From positions 62,001 to 126,000 of the forward strand of contig NZ_KB904556.1 in assembly GCF_000380085.1 (NCBI RefSeq): DNA of 64,000 nt, written 5' to 3'. Positions 1 through 8,897 of this stretch are shown here, one piece after another. Position numbers and translations under genes: made by a program. Position 1 is the first letter of the stretch. The number at the start of each line of letters is the position of its first letter. Below the pieces are notes generated by a model that was given only the letters and a program-made list of their open reading frames with translations, did no database searches and was not told the DNA's origin. This stretch comes from Streptococcus merionis DSM 19192. GTDB lineage: Bacteria; Bacillota; Bacilli; Lactobacillales; Streptococcaceae.

Positions 1-201
1 GGCTATGTGGCTGGTGCTGTAGGTCAACAAAATGACGCGACAATGTTTGTTTTAAACTTCATGCGCTTTGGCGCCCCAATCTTGACAGGTCTTATCATGC
101 TCTTCTGTCTTCGTTTCAACCCTGTTGAAAAACATTATGAAGATATTGCTTTGATGAAATCAATGATTCGTGACCATTCGGAAGAAAATAATACAAACTA
201 A
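1..201 (+). CDS. GPH/MFS-type sugar symporter, C-terminal fragment
   Basis: Only the last 66 codons are inside the window; the gene begins upstream. The fragment holds the final hydrophobic segment (roughly residues 15-40 of the fragment, including ILTGLIMLFCLRF), then a charged cytoplasmic tail ending in EENNTN. The pattern of a last helix followed by NPVEKHYEDIAL fits the glycoside-pentoside-hexuronide:cation symporter family, which imports oligosaccharides or glycosides together with a cation. It lies directly before a metallo-hydrolase, an esterase and a GH2 gene, so it is probably the uptake system for this locus. The family call rests on the tail and the context, so it is moderate. Confidence 0.55.
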   Translation, partial: GYVAGAVGQQNDATMFVLNFMRFGAPILTGLIMLFCLRFNPVEKHYEDIALMKSMIRDHSEENNTN

Positions 202-256
202 TTTGAATAAAGGAGAGGGTGGACTGCGATAGTCTGCCTTTTCTATGGAGGACGCT

Positions 257-1117
257 ATGGAAATGAATCTTATTGACGTTTTTGGTGCTTATGTGGCTTG
301 GGAATTTGCGCCTAAGTCATGGGTGATTCAGTTTATGAGTGGCTCGCAGAATATTTACCTGTTAGAGGGAAATGAGAAGGCTTTATTACTGGATACAGGC
401 TATGGAACGGGAACCTTGCGCGTTTTTGTGGAGCGATTGACCGACAAGCCGATTCTTGTAGCTAATACGCATTTTCACCCAGACCACGCTTCTGGCAATG
501 GGGAATGGGCATCTGTCTTGCTGAGTCCTAATTGGCACTTGGATGAGCTGTCTGTCACGAGAGAGGGTGCAGGTCCCTTTGATATTTCTCAGCTTCCTTA
601 TCCAGATTATGAGAAAGTTTTTATTAAGGGTGGAGATGTGCTTGAACTTGGAGGACGATCTGTAGAGGTCATTGATGCGCTACCAGCTCACTCCAACAGC
701 AGTCTTTTCTTTCTCGATTGGAAAAATCGCCTGCTCTTTTGTGGAGATGAGATGGAGTCTGCTCAGGTGCTCTTGTATGAAAATTCGCGAAATCCTGAGA
801 TGGCTGAGCGTTACGATGTGAGAGAACGTCTTTTAAATTTTGCGGCCAATACCCAGTTGCTCAAGGACTTGTCTGAGCATTATGATTATTTGTTACCAAA
901 CCATAATGGCGCGCCAATCGCCAAGTCTTATCTGGACGACTATCTTCTTTTGGTGGATGCTATTTTTGCTGGAACAGCTGTCATTGATGAGAAGCTTAAT
1001 CACAAGTACATTGAGATGGACCCAAGGGCGCAAGGACTTTGCCGAATACGTCATGGGAAAGCCAGCATTTTTCTCATGCGCGAAGAAGTCAACAAGGTAT
1101 ATGGAAAGGAAAGCTAG
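257..1117 (+). CDS. MBL-fold metallo-hydrolase
   Basis: A 286-residue metallo-beta-lactamase-fold hydrolase. The metal-binding signature is complete: HFHPDH (His72, His74, Asp76, His77), a later His in LPAHSNSS, Asp in FCGDEM and His in LPNHNG. I placed the start at the second ATG because GGAGG sits five bases before it; the ATG at 245 lies ahead of that ribosome-binding site. The substrate cannot be read from the sequence. It follows the symporter and is separated from the esterase by three bases, which suggests one transcript for handling imported sugar derivatives. It has no signal peptide, so it is cytoplasmic. Confidence 0.85.
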   Translation: MEMNLIDVFGAYVAWEFAPKSWVIQFMSGSQNIYLLEGNEKALLLDTGYGTGTLRVFVERLTDKPILVANTHFHPDHASGNGEWASVLLSPNWHLDELSVTREGAGPFDISQLPYPDYEKVFIKGGDVLELGGRSVEVIDALPAHSNSSLFFLDWKNRLLFCGDEMESAQVLLYENSRNPEMAERYDVRERLLNFAANTQLLKDLSEHYDYLLPNHNGAPIAKSYLDDYLLLVDAIFAGTAVIDEKLNHKYIEMDPRAQGLCRIRHGKASIFLMREEVNKVYGKES

Positions 1118-1120
1118 AAG

Positions 1121-2122
1121 ATGACAGAGAAACTCTATATTTGGGGTGAGCAAATCCCTGGAAACCACAGTGGTAGTAAGACCGATAGGATGGACATTCA
1201 TGAGGAATACACAGCTCAGGATATGTTTGAAAAATACCCAGGTATCTGGGATAAGTCAACAGATACGATTGGCGACATGTCTGGCAATGCGGCCATGGTC
1301 TATCGACAAGAAATCGAGCATGGTCCAGCAGGTATGACCTATGAAGACAAGCCTTTCCTTGTGCCTTATCTGGTAGAGGGTGCAGAGCGTGCGGTCATCA
1401 TCTGTCCTGGCGGTGCTTACCTGACCAAGTCTATGATTGAAGAGGGGCAACACATTGCGGAGCATTTGAATGATGCAGGGATTTCAGCCTTTGTTCTTTG
1501 GTATCGGACTTATCCTTATCAAGCTCCTATCATGTTTTTGGATGCGCAGCGGGCGATACGCTTTGTGCGCTTTCACGCTAAGGACTATGGGATAAATCCT
1601 GATCACATTAGCATGATTGGTTTTTCAGCTGGAGGCAATCTAGCTGGGGTGACTGGTTTTGTAATGCGCAACCAAGCGATTGCTTATCCAGATTATCAGG
1701 CAGATGCCATTGATCAGGTTTCTGCGGATTTGTCTGCACTAGCCTTGATTTACCCTGCCATTGCACTGGAAGACGATAAAATTTTGGTGGTTCTAGCAGG
1801 AGAAGAAACCTATAATGATAAGGAAAAAGGGCGTGCTTTTGCTCGTCAATACGATATGCGAACCCATTTGCAATCAGGCGATCAGCCGCTCTTTCTCTGT
1901 GCAGCTTTGGATGACGAGGTTGTGCCTGCCCAACATATTTTTGACTTAGCTAAGATAGCTAAAGAAAAAGAGGTAGCAACAGAAGTTCATGTCTTTGCCG
2001 AAGGCGGACACGGTTTTGGAGGGTGTCAAGGTGAGCAGATGCCGCAGTTTTATCATGATCGTACCTTGGTTTCCCAGTGGCTAGATCTCTACATCAACTG
2101 GTTAAATCGGGTGACTCAATGA
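1121..2122 (+). CDS. alpha/beta-hydrolase, acetyl-esterase-like
   Basis: A 333-residue alpha/beta hydrolase. The nucleophile elbow is GFSAGG (Ser169), after an oxyanion-type stretch (CPGGAYL). Asp in ALDDEVVP and His in EGGHGFGG complete a plausible triad. The layout resembles bacterial acetyl-xylan and related sugar esterases, which often sit beside GH43 and GH2 enzymes. An N-terminal extension of about 70 residues precedes the fold. There is no signal peptide. It starts three bases after the metallo-hydrolase, so the two are very likely co-transcribed. Removal of acyl groups from imported oligosaccharides is inferred from context and not shown. Confidence 0.8.
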   Translation: MTEKLYIWGEQIPGNHSGSKTDRMDIHEEYTAQDMFEKYPGIWDKSTDTIGDMSGNAAMVYRQEIEHGPAGMTYEDKPFLVPYLVEGAERAVIICPGGAYLTKSMIEEGQHIAEHLNDAGISAFVLWYRTYPYQAPIMFLDAQRAIRFVRFHAKDYGINPDHISMIGFSAGGNLAGVTGFVMRNQAIAYPDYQADAIDQVSADLSALALIYPAIALEDDKILVVLAGEETYNDKEKGRAFARQYDMRTHLQSGDQPLFLCAALDDEVVPAQHIFDLAKIAKEKEVATEVHVFAEGGHGFGGCQGEQMPQFYHDRTLVSQWLDLYINWLNRVTQ

Positions 2123-2266
2123 CTATAAGCTGGTTCATGGCATAGGATTTTTAAACGAAATGTCTATCTAGTTGACCTTTTAGAATCATGCAACAGAGGT
2201 TCTTGGCTGTTTCCCCTACTATGATAAGAGCTGGGAAATGGACACAGTGAAACTGGCATTTAGCGA

Positions 2267-2295
2267 TAGACACTGACTGTCAAACTTCGTATAAT
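2267..2295 (+). promoter_or_regulatory. candidate promoter of the GH2 gene
   Basis: TAGACA and TATAAT are separated by exactly 17 bases. Transcription would start near 2302, about 200 bases before the GH2 start codon, and would run through a repeat copy and a terminator-like hairpin. Confidence 0.5.
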
Positions 2296-2313
2296 GAAAC
2301 TAGAAATGAAATA

Positions 2314-2326
2314 AGAACCTGTAGTC
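2314..2326 (+). repeat. end motif of a dispersed intergenic repeat (partial copy)
   Basis: AGAACCTGTAGTC matches one end of the roughly 195-bp element at 37357-37551. No convincing second end is visible here, so this is a decayed or partial copy. Confidence 0.35.
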
Positions 2327-2406
2327 CTTGTTTCAGGTGAAGTCTAGTCAATTTTTTGAAAAGTGACTATAGATCTTGACCAATGAAAACAGCATATAGC
2401 GGCAAC

Positions 2407-2445
2407 GACTCGGTTCAACTTTTGGTCTACCGAGTCTTCTTTTTC
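2407..2445 (+). terminator. terminator-like hairpin upstream of GH2
   Basis: GACTCGGT (2407-2414) pairs perfectly with ACCGAGTC (2429-2436) and is followed by TTCTTTTTC. It lies between the candidate promoter at 2267 and the GH2 start at 2499, so it could act as an attenuator or as the end of upstream transcription. The rest of 2123-2498 holds nothing I recognise as a gene. Confidence 0.55.
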
Positions 2446-2498
2446 GGATAAGCCGCATCCGTTTACAATCCTATATTTTTACGAAATGGAGAATACCG

Positions 2499-4916
2499 AT
2501 GAAACACACTTTGTTTAATGCGGACTGGTCTTTTTGGAAAGACGGTGATTCTTTCGCTCTTGTTTGGGATGTCCCAGAGCACGCGCAGGAAGTGACTCTT
2601 CCGCACGACGCTATGCTTGCGCTTGAGCCACATGCGGACAGTGTCAATGGTGGCAATACAGGTTTTCGTGATGGGGCTAACTATGTTTATCGCAAGATGT
2701 TGTACGTTTCTCAAAAAGGGTTAGAGCAGCGGCTCATGCTTAAGTTTGAGGGTTCCTACATGAACACTTTTGTCTATGTCAATGAACAGTTAGCTGGCAA
2801 ACACCATTTTGGCTATACAGGCTTTACAGTGGATCTCAATGATTTCTTACACGAGGGGGACAATGAAATCCGTGTGCAGATCCGTAATGGTGCTATGAGC
2901 AACAGCCGTTGGTACTCAGGCAGCGGTCTCTACCGTGATGTCTACCTTTTGAGCGGCGATTTTTTACACATCGCTGAGCGTGGCAGTCAAATCAAAACAG
3001 TGGAGTTGACGGGATCGGACGCTTACATTGAAGTCACTGTTCCTGTGGAAAATGAAACCGCTAAAGCGCAACATCTGACGCTTGAGACAGTGATTAAGGA
3101 TGAAGATGGTCAAATAGTGCTCGAAGATCGCCGGCCTTACTTTGTCAAGACAGGTGATAGGGCAGACTTTACCCAACGCTATGTACTCTCAGATGTAAAA
3201 GTTTGGTCGGCCGAGACGCCCTACCTCTATACGATTGAAAATCGTCTCTGGATTGATGGAAAATGTGTTGATAGCGAAGAAAATCGCTTTGGCATTCGCA
3301 CCCTTACTGTTGATAGCAAACGAGGCTTGCGTATCAATGGGGAAACTGTGAAGTTGCGTGGAGCCTGTATTCACCATGACAGTGGCTTGCTGGGGGCAGC
3401 GACCTATCTAGATGCTCATCGTCGTCAGGTGGCTATCTTGAAAGAAGCTGGTTTTAATGCCATTCGTATGTCCCACCACCCTGCAGCTCCAGTTCTTCTT
3501 AAAGCCTGCGATGAGCTTGGGCTTTATGTCATGGACGAAACCTTTGACATGTGGACCCGCTTCAAGAGTGATTTTGATTATAGTTTGGTTTTTGAAGAGC
3601 AGTGGCGAGATGATGTGACTGCTATGGTTTTGACTGATTTTAACCATCCAAGTGTGATTCTCTATTCGATTGGCAATGAAATCCCTGAAATCGGTACAGC
3701 GCACGGAAGCCGTCTGGCTAAGGAAATAAACGACCACATCAAAGCCTTGGATAACACGCGTCCAACCTTAGCTGGTATTAACGGTGTTTTTGCTGCTGGC
3801 GATAGCATGGGGCAAATCATGGGAGATGTCATGGCTCAAAAGGCAGCAGAAGGAATTGAAATTGACGGGAATGTCAATGATTTCATGACCATGCTAGATG
3901 CCAATATGGATCACATCGTGGCTCATCCAGCCATCAGTAAACGCTTGGAATATGCGACAGCCTCTACTGATATTGCTGGTTATAACTACATGACAGCGCG
4001 TTATGAGCGTGATGCCAAAGTTTATCCTAATCGTGTCATGGTGGGAAGTGAGACCTATCCGCCTGCCATTGCCCGAAATTGGTCTTTGGTGGAGAAATTG
4101 CCGAGCGTGATTGGTGACTTTACTTGGACAGGTTGGGATTATATCGGAGAAGCAGGTGTCGGTGTGCCGGCCTATGCTTTTGGTGAGGGTGGTTTTGGGG
4201 CGCAATTCCCTTGCCAACTGGCCTATGCGGGAGATATTGACATCACAGGCTTCCGTCGTCCGCAATCTTACTACCGCGAAATTGTCTTTGGTCGTCGTAA
4301 GGAGCCTTATATCGCTGTTCAAAATCCTCATCACTATGGCAAAACCTTGATTAAGACGCCTTGGGTCTTGTCAGATGCGACGCATTCTTGGACTTGGGAT
4401 GGCCTAGAAGGTCAACCAGTTGTGGTTGAAGTCTATGCGCCAGGCGATGAAGTGGCGCTTTACTTGGATAGTGCTTTGCTTGAGCGCAAAGTAGTCGGTG
4501 AAGAACTGGGCTGTATGGTACGCTTTGAGACAACCTACCAGCCGGGAGAATTGAGAGCAGTGGCTTATCAAGATGGCGAAATCCTGTCAGAGTCCACTTT
4601 AACAACAGCTGACACGAGTGCCAAGCTCTTAAATGCCGAATTGTCATATCAAGGAGAAGAGCTTTGCTATATTGATGTCACTCTGACAGATGCTAATGGT
4701 CAAACGATTGGCGACGAGGATATGGAGTTGACCATTGCCGCTGAAGGCGCAGAAATTCTGGGCTTTGGTAGTGGCGATCCGAAGCCGCTCTATCACTACC
4801 AATCTAGCCAGACCAAAACCTTCAACGGCCATGCCCTTGCCATTGTCAAAAAAGTGACAGACCAAGCGACAATCACTATCTCAGGTAATAAATTGACTAG
4901 AGAGATTGCTATCTAA
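2499..4916 (+). CDS. glycoside hydrolase family 2 (beta-galactosidase-like)
   Basis: An 805-residue GH2 enzyme. The order is an N-terminal sugar-binding jelly-roll (residues about 1-170), an immunoglobulin-like domain, the catalytic barrel (about 270-590) and C-terminal beta domains. The acid/base is Glu394 in YSIGNEIPE, and the probable nucleophile is Glu518 in VGSETYPP. These suit beta-galactosidase, beta-glucuronidase or related GH2 activities. SETYP-type nucleophile motifs occur in GH2 members with a DUF4982-like domain. No signal peptide is present, so it acts in the cytoplasm. The start is supported by GGAGAA nine bases upstream. A hairpin ends the transcript at 4970-5016. The exact substrate is undetermined. 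Confidence 0.88.
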   Translation: MKHTLFNADWSFWKDGDSFALVWDVPEHAQEVTLPHDAMLALEPHADSVNGGNTGFRDGANYVYRKMLYVSQKGLEQRLMLKFEGSYMNTFVYVNEQLAGKHHFGYTGFTVDLNDFLHEGDNEIRVQIRNGAMSNSRWYSGSGLYRDVYLLSGDFLHIAERGSQIKTVELTGSDAYIEVTVPVENETAKAQHLTLETVIKDEDGQIVLEDRRPYFVKTGDRADFTQRYVLSDVKVWSAETPYLYTIENRLWIDGKCVDSEENRFGIRTLTVDSKRGLRINGETVKLRGACIHHDSGLLGAATYLDAHRRQVAILKEAGFNAIRMSHHPAAPVLLKACDELGLYVMDETFDMWTRFKSDFDYSLVFEEQWRDDVTAMVLTDFNHPSVILYSIGNEIPEIGTAHGSRLAKEINDHIKALDNTRPTLAGINGVFAAGDSMGQIMGDVMAQKAAEGIEIDGNVNDFMTMLDANMDHIVAHPAISKRLEYATASTDIAGYNYMTARYERDAKVYPNRVMVGSETYPPAIARNWSLVEKLPSVIGDFTWTGWDYIGEAGVGVPAYAFGEGGFGAQFPCQLAYAGDIDITGFRRPQSYYREIVFGRRKEPYIAVQNPHHYGKTLIKTPWVLSDATHSWTWDGLEGQPVVVEVYAPGDEVALYLDSALLERKVVGEELGCMVRFETTYQPGELRAVAYQDGEILSESTLTTADTSAKLLNAELSYQGEELCYIDVTLTDANGQTIGDEDMELTIAAEGAEILGFGSGDPKPLYHYQSSQTKTFNGHALAIVKKVTDQATITISGNKLTREIAI

Positions 4917-4969
4917 CCTTTTATAAAGTAACAGATGAGAACATAGTATCTCATAAATAGATAAAAATG

Positions 4970-5016
4970 AAAAACAAGCATGGAATGATTCTGTCAAAGA
5001 CTTCATGCTTGTTTTT
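4970..5016 (+). terminator. intrinsic terminator after GH2
   Basis: AAAAACAAGCATG pairs with CATGCTTGTTTTT across a loop of about 20 bases. Because an A-run precedes and a T-run follows, it could stop transcription from both sides. Confidence 0.75.
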
Positions 5017-5165
5017 AGTTTGAATTAAAAGTGTGTTAAACAGATAGTGTCTGGGTAAAAGTCAAAACGCTTTTGCTCAGTAAATTATTGATAAAAAGTA
5101 GAGGAATCAATTCTAACCAATTAGAAAGAATTTTTGAGGGAGTGAAACCTAGTAGCACTTGATGC

Positions 5166-6446
5166 TCAGGCTCTTTTGTTGATTACTAAGAGAGCGTCCT
5201 GAATATAGGGATGCATCGGTACTTGGGTGAGCTTGTCAGTCTTCAGCCAGTTTAGTTGAGCAGTCACTTGGTTTTTACTGTTCAAATCCAAATAGTAGGC
5301 TTGGCAGTCAGCTAGGTTTTCACTAATCGTTAGCACGGTATTGTACGGCAGATAGACGAGGAGATAAGCTTCATTTTCTGCAGCGGCAATCTCTGGTGAC
5401 TCTGTGTTAGTGATTTTTTCACGACAGGGTTTTAGGGTATGAAAGTCATGCGCCTCCATAAAGCGTTTTAGAAAAGCGTAGTCATTTGCTCCTTCAAATT
5501 TTAGGGCTTCACGCCAAGGATAGGGGCGATCAAAAATGGGGTAGGCTTTGGTGTCATTGGGTAAGTTCGGCTCATACCAGGACCAGATGCCGTGGGCTCC
5601 GTAAGTCATACCAGCATTGGCGCCTGACAGGACGCTCTGCCATGCTGCTCGTCTGACATCAAAGCGATCGAAACGTCCATAAAACATGGGACCATACCCC
5701 ATCATTTCATAACATGGTTCAGCATTCAGGAGAGGTCTCGTCACTTTTTCCCGAAACCGTGTGGTTAAATGATGAATAATCTGAGGTGAATTAACATCGT
5801 GTCCAGATTGGAAGGTGTAGAAATCCAAATTTGGATTGTTCATGATGCTATCAGGAATATTGGAATCTGGGCCGCAAAGATGCAGCGTGGTCAGGGCATT
5901 TGGTGATAGTTCTTTCAACCGCTTGAGGGCGCGAGTGAAGTATTCCGTCACAGTATCATTAGGGAAATCAGTATCACCAGAGACGATATAAATCGGTGAA
6001 AATGCATCATAGCGACGAACAACTTCCTCGATGTAAGTCTCAACCATATCAAGTGGAAATGTGTTGAGATCAGTTATGCCTTGCGCCCAGGTATCAGGGA
6101 GATAGTTGACCCAGAGCAAAACGAGTCCGATGGTCATCTCCTTGTCTCGTGCTACTTTCATCATGCGATAGACGCGATCAAAATATTCAGGATTAGGCTG
6201 GTTAAAGTTAAAAGCGCCATTCTCACTTTGCGCATAAGGCATGATGTGAAAGGCTGGTGTGCTAGCGTCCCACTGCCAAAGTAGATTGACCTGAATAGTG
6301 TTGAAACCTTGTGCCTTACGAAAGTCTAAATAGTAAGACCAGTCAGCTTCTGAGATATTGGTAAAAGCTGACCAGCAAGTATCTGCCAAGTAAAAATACG
6401 GCTTTCCGTCTTGTTCAAAATAGGTTTTGTTCGGTGAAATTTGCAT
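5166..6446 (-). CDS. DUF4038/apiosidase-like (GH140-type) protein
   Basis: A 426-residue intracellular protein. It opens with YFEQDGKPYFYLADTCWSAF, typical of the apiosidase-like DUF4038 TIM-barrel family, and continues with barrel motifs such as FNTIQVNLLWQWD and YIVSGDTD. GH140 members of this superfamily cleave apiose from plant rhamnogalacturonan II; other members act on different plant sugars. The in-frame ATG at 6461 lies before the ribosome-binding site, whereas AAGGAGA precedes the ATG at 6446 by five bases, so I chose the latter. It is the last gene of the minus-strand glycosidase set, 50 bases after GH43. The substrate is inferred only from family and context. Confidence 0.75.
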   Translation of the reverse strand: MQISPNKTYFEQDGKPYFYLADTCWSAFTNISEADWSYYLDFRKAQGFNTIQVNLLWQWDASTPAFHIMPYAQSENGAFNFNQPNPEYFDRVYRMMKVARDKEMTIGLVLLWVNYLPDTWAQGITDLNTFPLDMVETYIEEVVRRYDAFSPIYIVSGDTDFPNDTVTEYFTRALKRLKELSPNALTTLHLCGPDSNIPDSIMNNPNLDFYTFQSGHDVNSPQIIHHLTTRFREKVTRPLLNAEPCYEMMGYGPMFYGRFDRFDVRRAAWQSVLSGANAGMTYGAHGIWSWYEPNLPNDTKAYPIFDRPYPWREALKFEGANDYAFLKRFMEAHDFHTLKPCREKITNTESPEIAAAENEAYLLVYLPYNTVLTISENLADCQAYYLDLNSKNQVTAQLNWLKTDKLTQVPMHPYIQDALLVINKRA

Positions 6447-6496
6447 GTGTCTCTCCTTCAAGTGAATGACTTGGTGGATGATTTATGTGTTTACGT

Positions 6497-8044
6497 TTAG
6501 ATAGGAGTCCGCCTTGCCTGACTAATCGTCATGACGGCATCATCAAGGACGTAAATGCCGTAGAAGTCGCCGGTGTTGAGAGCTGCTATAGCTTCGTTTG
6601 AAAAATGCATGGCATGGACATCAAAGTCAATATTACTGCCGTCAGCGAAGTTTGCTACGAAGGTTTTGCTTGCCACGGTATTTTCAAGCGAAAAAGAAGT
6701 TGGTAGATCACTACTGTGACCGATAATCGTCTCAATCTCCAAATCCAGAACCCGAACTTGCTTGATGAGGTCATAGCCAGTTTGTGAATTTGCTTTGATA
6801 GTTAAGCTAGCATAGTGGTCTGAGTTGATGATGACAGCAAGCCCAAAGCTACCTGCATTGGTTGCAGAGCTTTCTGTATCAAGCTCAACGGTAAAATGCT
6901 CTTCGTGCTCTGTTTGACGAAGGGCCAAGAAGGACGGATTGGTCAGCTGATCGAGCCTAGCTGTAAAACCTGTGAGGCTGAGTTTGCCGCCTCCAAGCGT
7001 CAAACGATCAGCCAGACTATCACGCAGGCTGACCCACTCAGGGTGCAAAGTATCGGTATCAAAGGTATCGATAAATGGTGCGATGTTTTGCGGTGCGGTC
7101 AGTGTTTTAGCATGCTCTGGAAAGCCTGTCAAATCAACTTCAAGGCTTGGCAGGCCCTTATTGATAATCGGCCAGTCGCCAGACCAATCGACGGGATAGA
7201 GCAGGGTCTCACGGCCGATATTAGTGAAGTTAACAAAGCCAACAGAGGCTGGGCGCGTTCCCAAACAGGTCAACCACCAATTGCCAGCAGTATCTTGGAA
7301 AAGGTCAGCGTGGCCGATATTTTGCAAAGCCTGATTTGCACGGTCGCGATTGGTAAAGAGTGGATTTTCGGGTGCCGCTTCATCATAAGGTCCCCAGAGG
7401 TTCTTGCTTCGGAACATGGTAATCATATGTCCCATGCCAGTCCCACCCTCAGCAGCCAAGAGGTAATAATAGTTATTGCGCTTGAGGATATGTGGGCCTT
7501 CCACATCGCGACCACCTGTTCCAAGCGTCAAAACTTTCGGTCCGCGGAGAATTTTACCAGTTTCCAGATTGATTTCAATCTGCTGGAGAGCTTTTTGACC
7601 ACTTTCCAAATAACCTGTAAACTGCACATAGGTGCGTCCGTCTTCAAAGTAGAGGTCAGGGTCAATTCCTGCAAAGTCAACTTCGACACGGTCTTTTTCC
7701 CAGATGATTTGGTTGCCAGTCTTATCCAGTTTGCCACGGATGATAAAGTTCTTCCATTCGGCAAAGTTAGTCGTGATGACATAGAAATGTTCGTCGTGGT
7801 AGCGAATGCAGACCGCGAAGATCCCTTCGTTGGATTTGGACTGTCTCAGATCAGCTTGACTGTGCTCAACTGCAACGCTGGGCATTTTCTCCCAATTCAG
7901 CAAATCCTTGCTTTTAGAAATCGCAATACCGGGGTAATACTCAAATGTTGAATTGACCAAATAATAGGTGTCCTCGACCCGCACGATGGATGGGTCAGGA
8001 TACATGCCGCGTAAAATCGGATTTTGATAATGTGTCACTGTCAT
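6497..8044 (-). CDS. glycoside hydrolase family 43 (xylosidase/arabinosidase-like)
   Basis: A 515-residue GH43 five-bladed propeller enzyme with a C-terminal beta-sandwich from about residue 320. The three catalytic acids are visible: Asp in YPDPSIVR near the N-terminus, Asp in GIDPDLYF and Glu in GRDVEGPHIL. This architecture is typical of intracellular beta-xylosidases and alpha-arabinofuranosidases that work on imported xylo- or arabino-oligosaccharides. There is no signal peptide. Its ATG overlaps the stop codon of the upstream phosphoglucomutase gene (ATGA), so translation is likely coupled. A long reading frame on the opposite strand at 6896-7951 is a shadow of this gene. Confidence 0.88.
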   Translation of the reverse strand: MTVTHYQNPILRGMYPDPSIVRVEDTYYLVNSTFEYYPGIAISKSKDLLNWEKMPSVAVEHSQADLRQSKSNEGIFAVCIRYHDEHFYVITTNFAEWKNFIIRGKLDKTGNQIIWEKDRVEVDFAGIDPDLYFEDGRTYVQFTGYLESGQKALQQIEINLETGKILRGPKVLTLGTGGRDVEGPHILKRNNYYYLLAAEGGTGMGHMITMFRSKNLWGPYDEAAPENPLFTNRDRANQALQNIGHADLFQDTAGNWWLTCLGTRPASVGFVNFTNIGRETLLYPVDWSGDWPIINKGLPSLEVDLTGFPEHAKTLTAPQNIAPFIDTFDTDTLHPEWVSLRDSLADRLTLGGGKLSLTGFTARLDQLTNPSFLALRQTEHEEHFTVELDTESSATNAGSFGLAVIINSDHYASLTIKANSQTGYDLIKQVRVLDLEIETIIGHSSDLPTSFSLENTVASKTFVANFADGSNIDFDVHAMHFSNEAIAALNTGDFYGIYVLDDAVMTISQARRTPI

Positions 8045-8706
8045 CTGGCTACCTCAAAAGCTTTCTGGATTGTAGCAAGGTTGAGTTCTGCGGTTGATGG
8101 AAAATGGAGTTTAGCGTGAGAGAGATCACTAGCATCGCCAACAGCGACTGAGAAAGCGCCAGAGGCATTGATGGCTGTGACACCAGCAATGGCATCTTCC
8201 ACTCCGATGCAGTCTTGCGGCTCTAGGTTCAGTGCTTGGGCTGCTGCGATAAAGATATCAGGAGCAGGCTTGCCGCTTGTCACTTCGGCAGGGTTAGCGA
8301 CCGCATCAAAGGCATCTGATAATGCTAGTTTTTCGAGGATGTAAGGACCGTTGAGGCTGGCTGAGGCAAGGGCTAGCTTGATGTTTTGAGCTTTTAAGTT
8401 TGCGATAAAATCAGTGATACCTGGCAAGATATTCGCAGGCCTTAAGTCGTCTAATAGTTTGATATAGGCTGTATTTTTCTCATCTGCCAAAGCCTCAAAG
8501 GTGACCTGATCGACAGTCTCACCTAGATAATCCAAGATAACACGCAGCGAATCTCCGCGGCTCACCCCCTTAGTCTTGGCCTCTAAGTCGTCTGGAAGAG
8601 TGGCGTTGAAATGCTTGGCTACCAAGTCTCTCCAAGCCTGAAAATGGTAGACAGATGTATCTGCGATAACCCCGTCAAGGTCAAATAAGGCTCCTTTAAT
8701 CATCAT
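8041..8706 (-). CDS. pgmB: beta-phosphoglucomutase-like HAD phosphatase
   Basis: A 221-residue HAD-superfamily protein. The nucleophile motif is FDLDGVIADT and the cap resembles beta-phosphoglucomutase (GVSRGDSLRVIL). Later come the SGKPAPDIFIAA lysine motif and the IGVEDAIAG metal-binding loop. PgmB interconverts beta-glucose-1-phosphate and glucose-6-phosphate, usually with a disaccharide phosphorylase. No phosphorylase gene is visible in this window, so its substrate source is unclear; a related sugar-phosphate phosphatase is possible. The start has AAGGAG upstream, with two adjacent ATG codons. Its stop overlaps the GH43 start. Confidence 0.8.
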   Translation of the reverse strand: MMIKGALFDLDGVIADTSVYHFQAWRDLVAKHFNATLPDDLEAKTKGVSRGDSLRVILDYLGETVDQVTFEALADEKNTAYIKLLDDLRPANILPGITDFIANLKAQNIKLALASASLNGPYILEKLALSDAFDAVANPAEVTSGKPAPDIFIAAAQALNLEPQDCIGVEDAIAGVTAINASGAFSVAVGDASDLSHAKLHFPSTAELNLATIQKAFEVAR

Positions 8707-8897
8707 CGGAACTCCTTTCTAATTTTAGGAAATGGCCAACCGGCTAAAAAGTAGGCACTGAAAAATAAGATTAGACAGTAGTTTGCGAACAAAAAGCATA
8801 CAAACGAACTTCTTTGATATTCAGATGATCATATCATGTTTAATTTGCTCATTTTCCAGCAAAAAGCGGTTGGTGTATGTAAAGTCTTATTCTGCGG

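Noticed and set aside
5059-5076. cre-like sequence GTCAAAACGCTTTTGC
   Set aside because: Both outer TG/CA positions deviate, and it lies downstream of both neighbouring genes, so it cannot serve a promoter.
6896-7951. A 351-codon reading frame on the plus strand
   Set aside because: It lies fully opposite the well-supported GH43 gene, has no family resemblance and no ribosome-binding site; it is a mirror of the coding strand's codon use.
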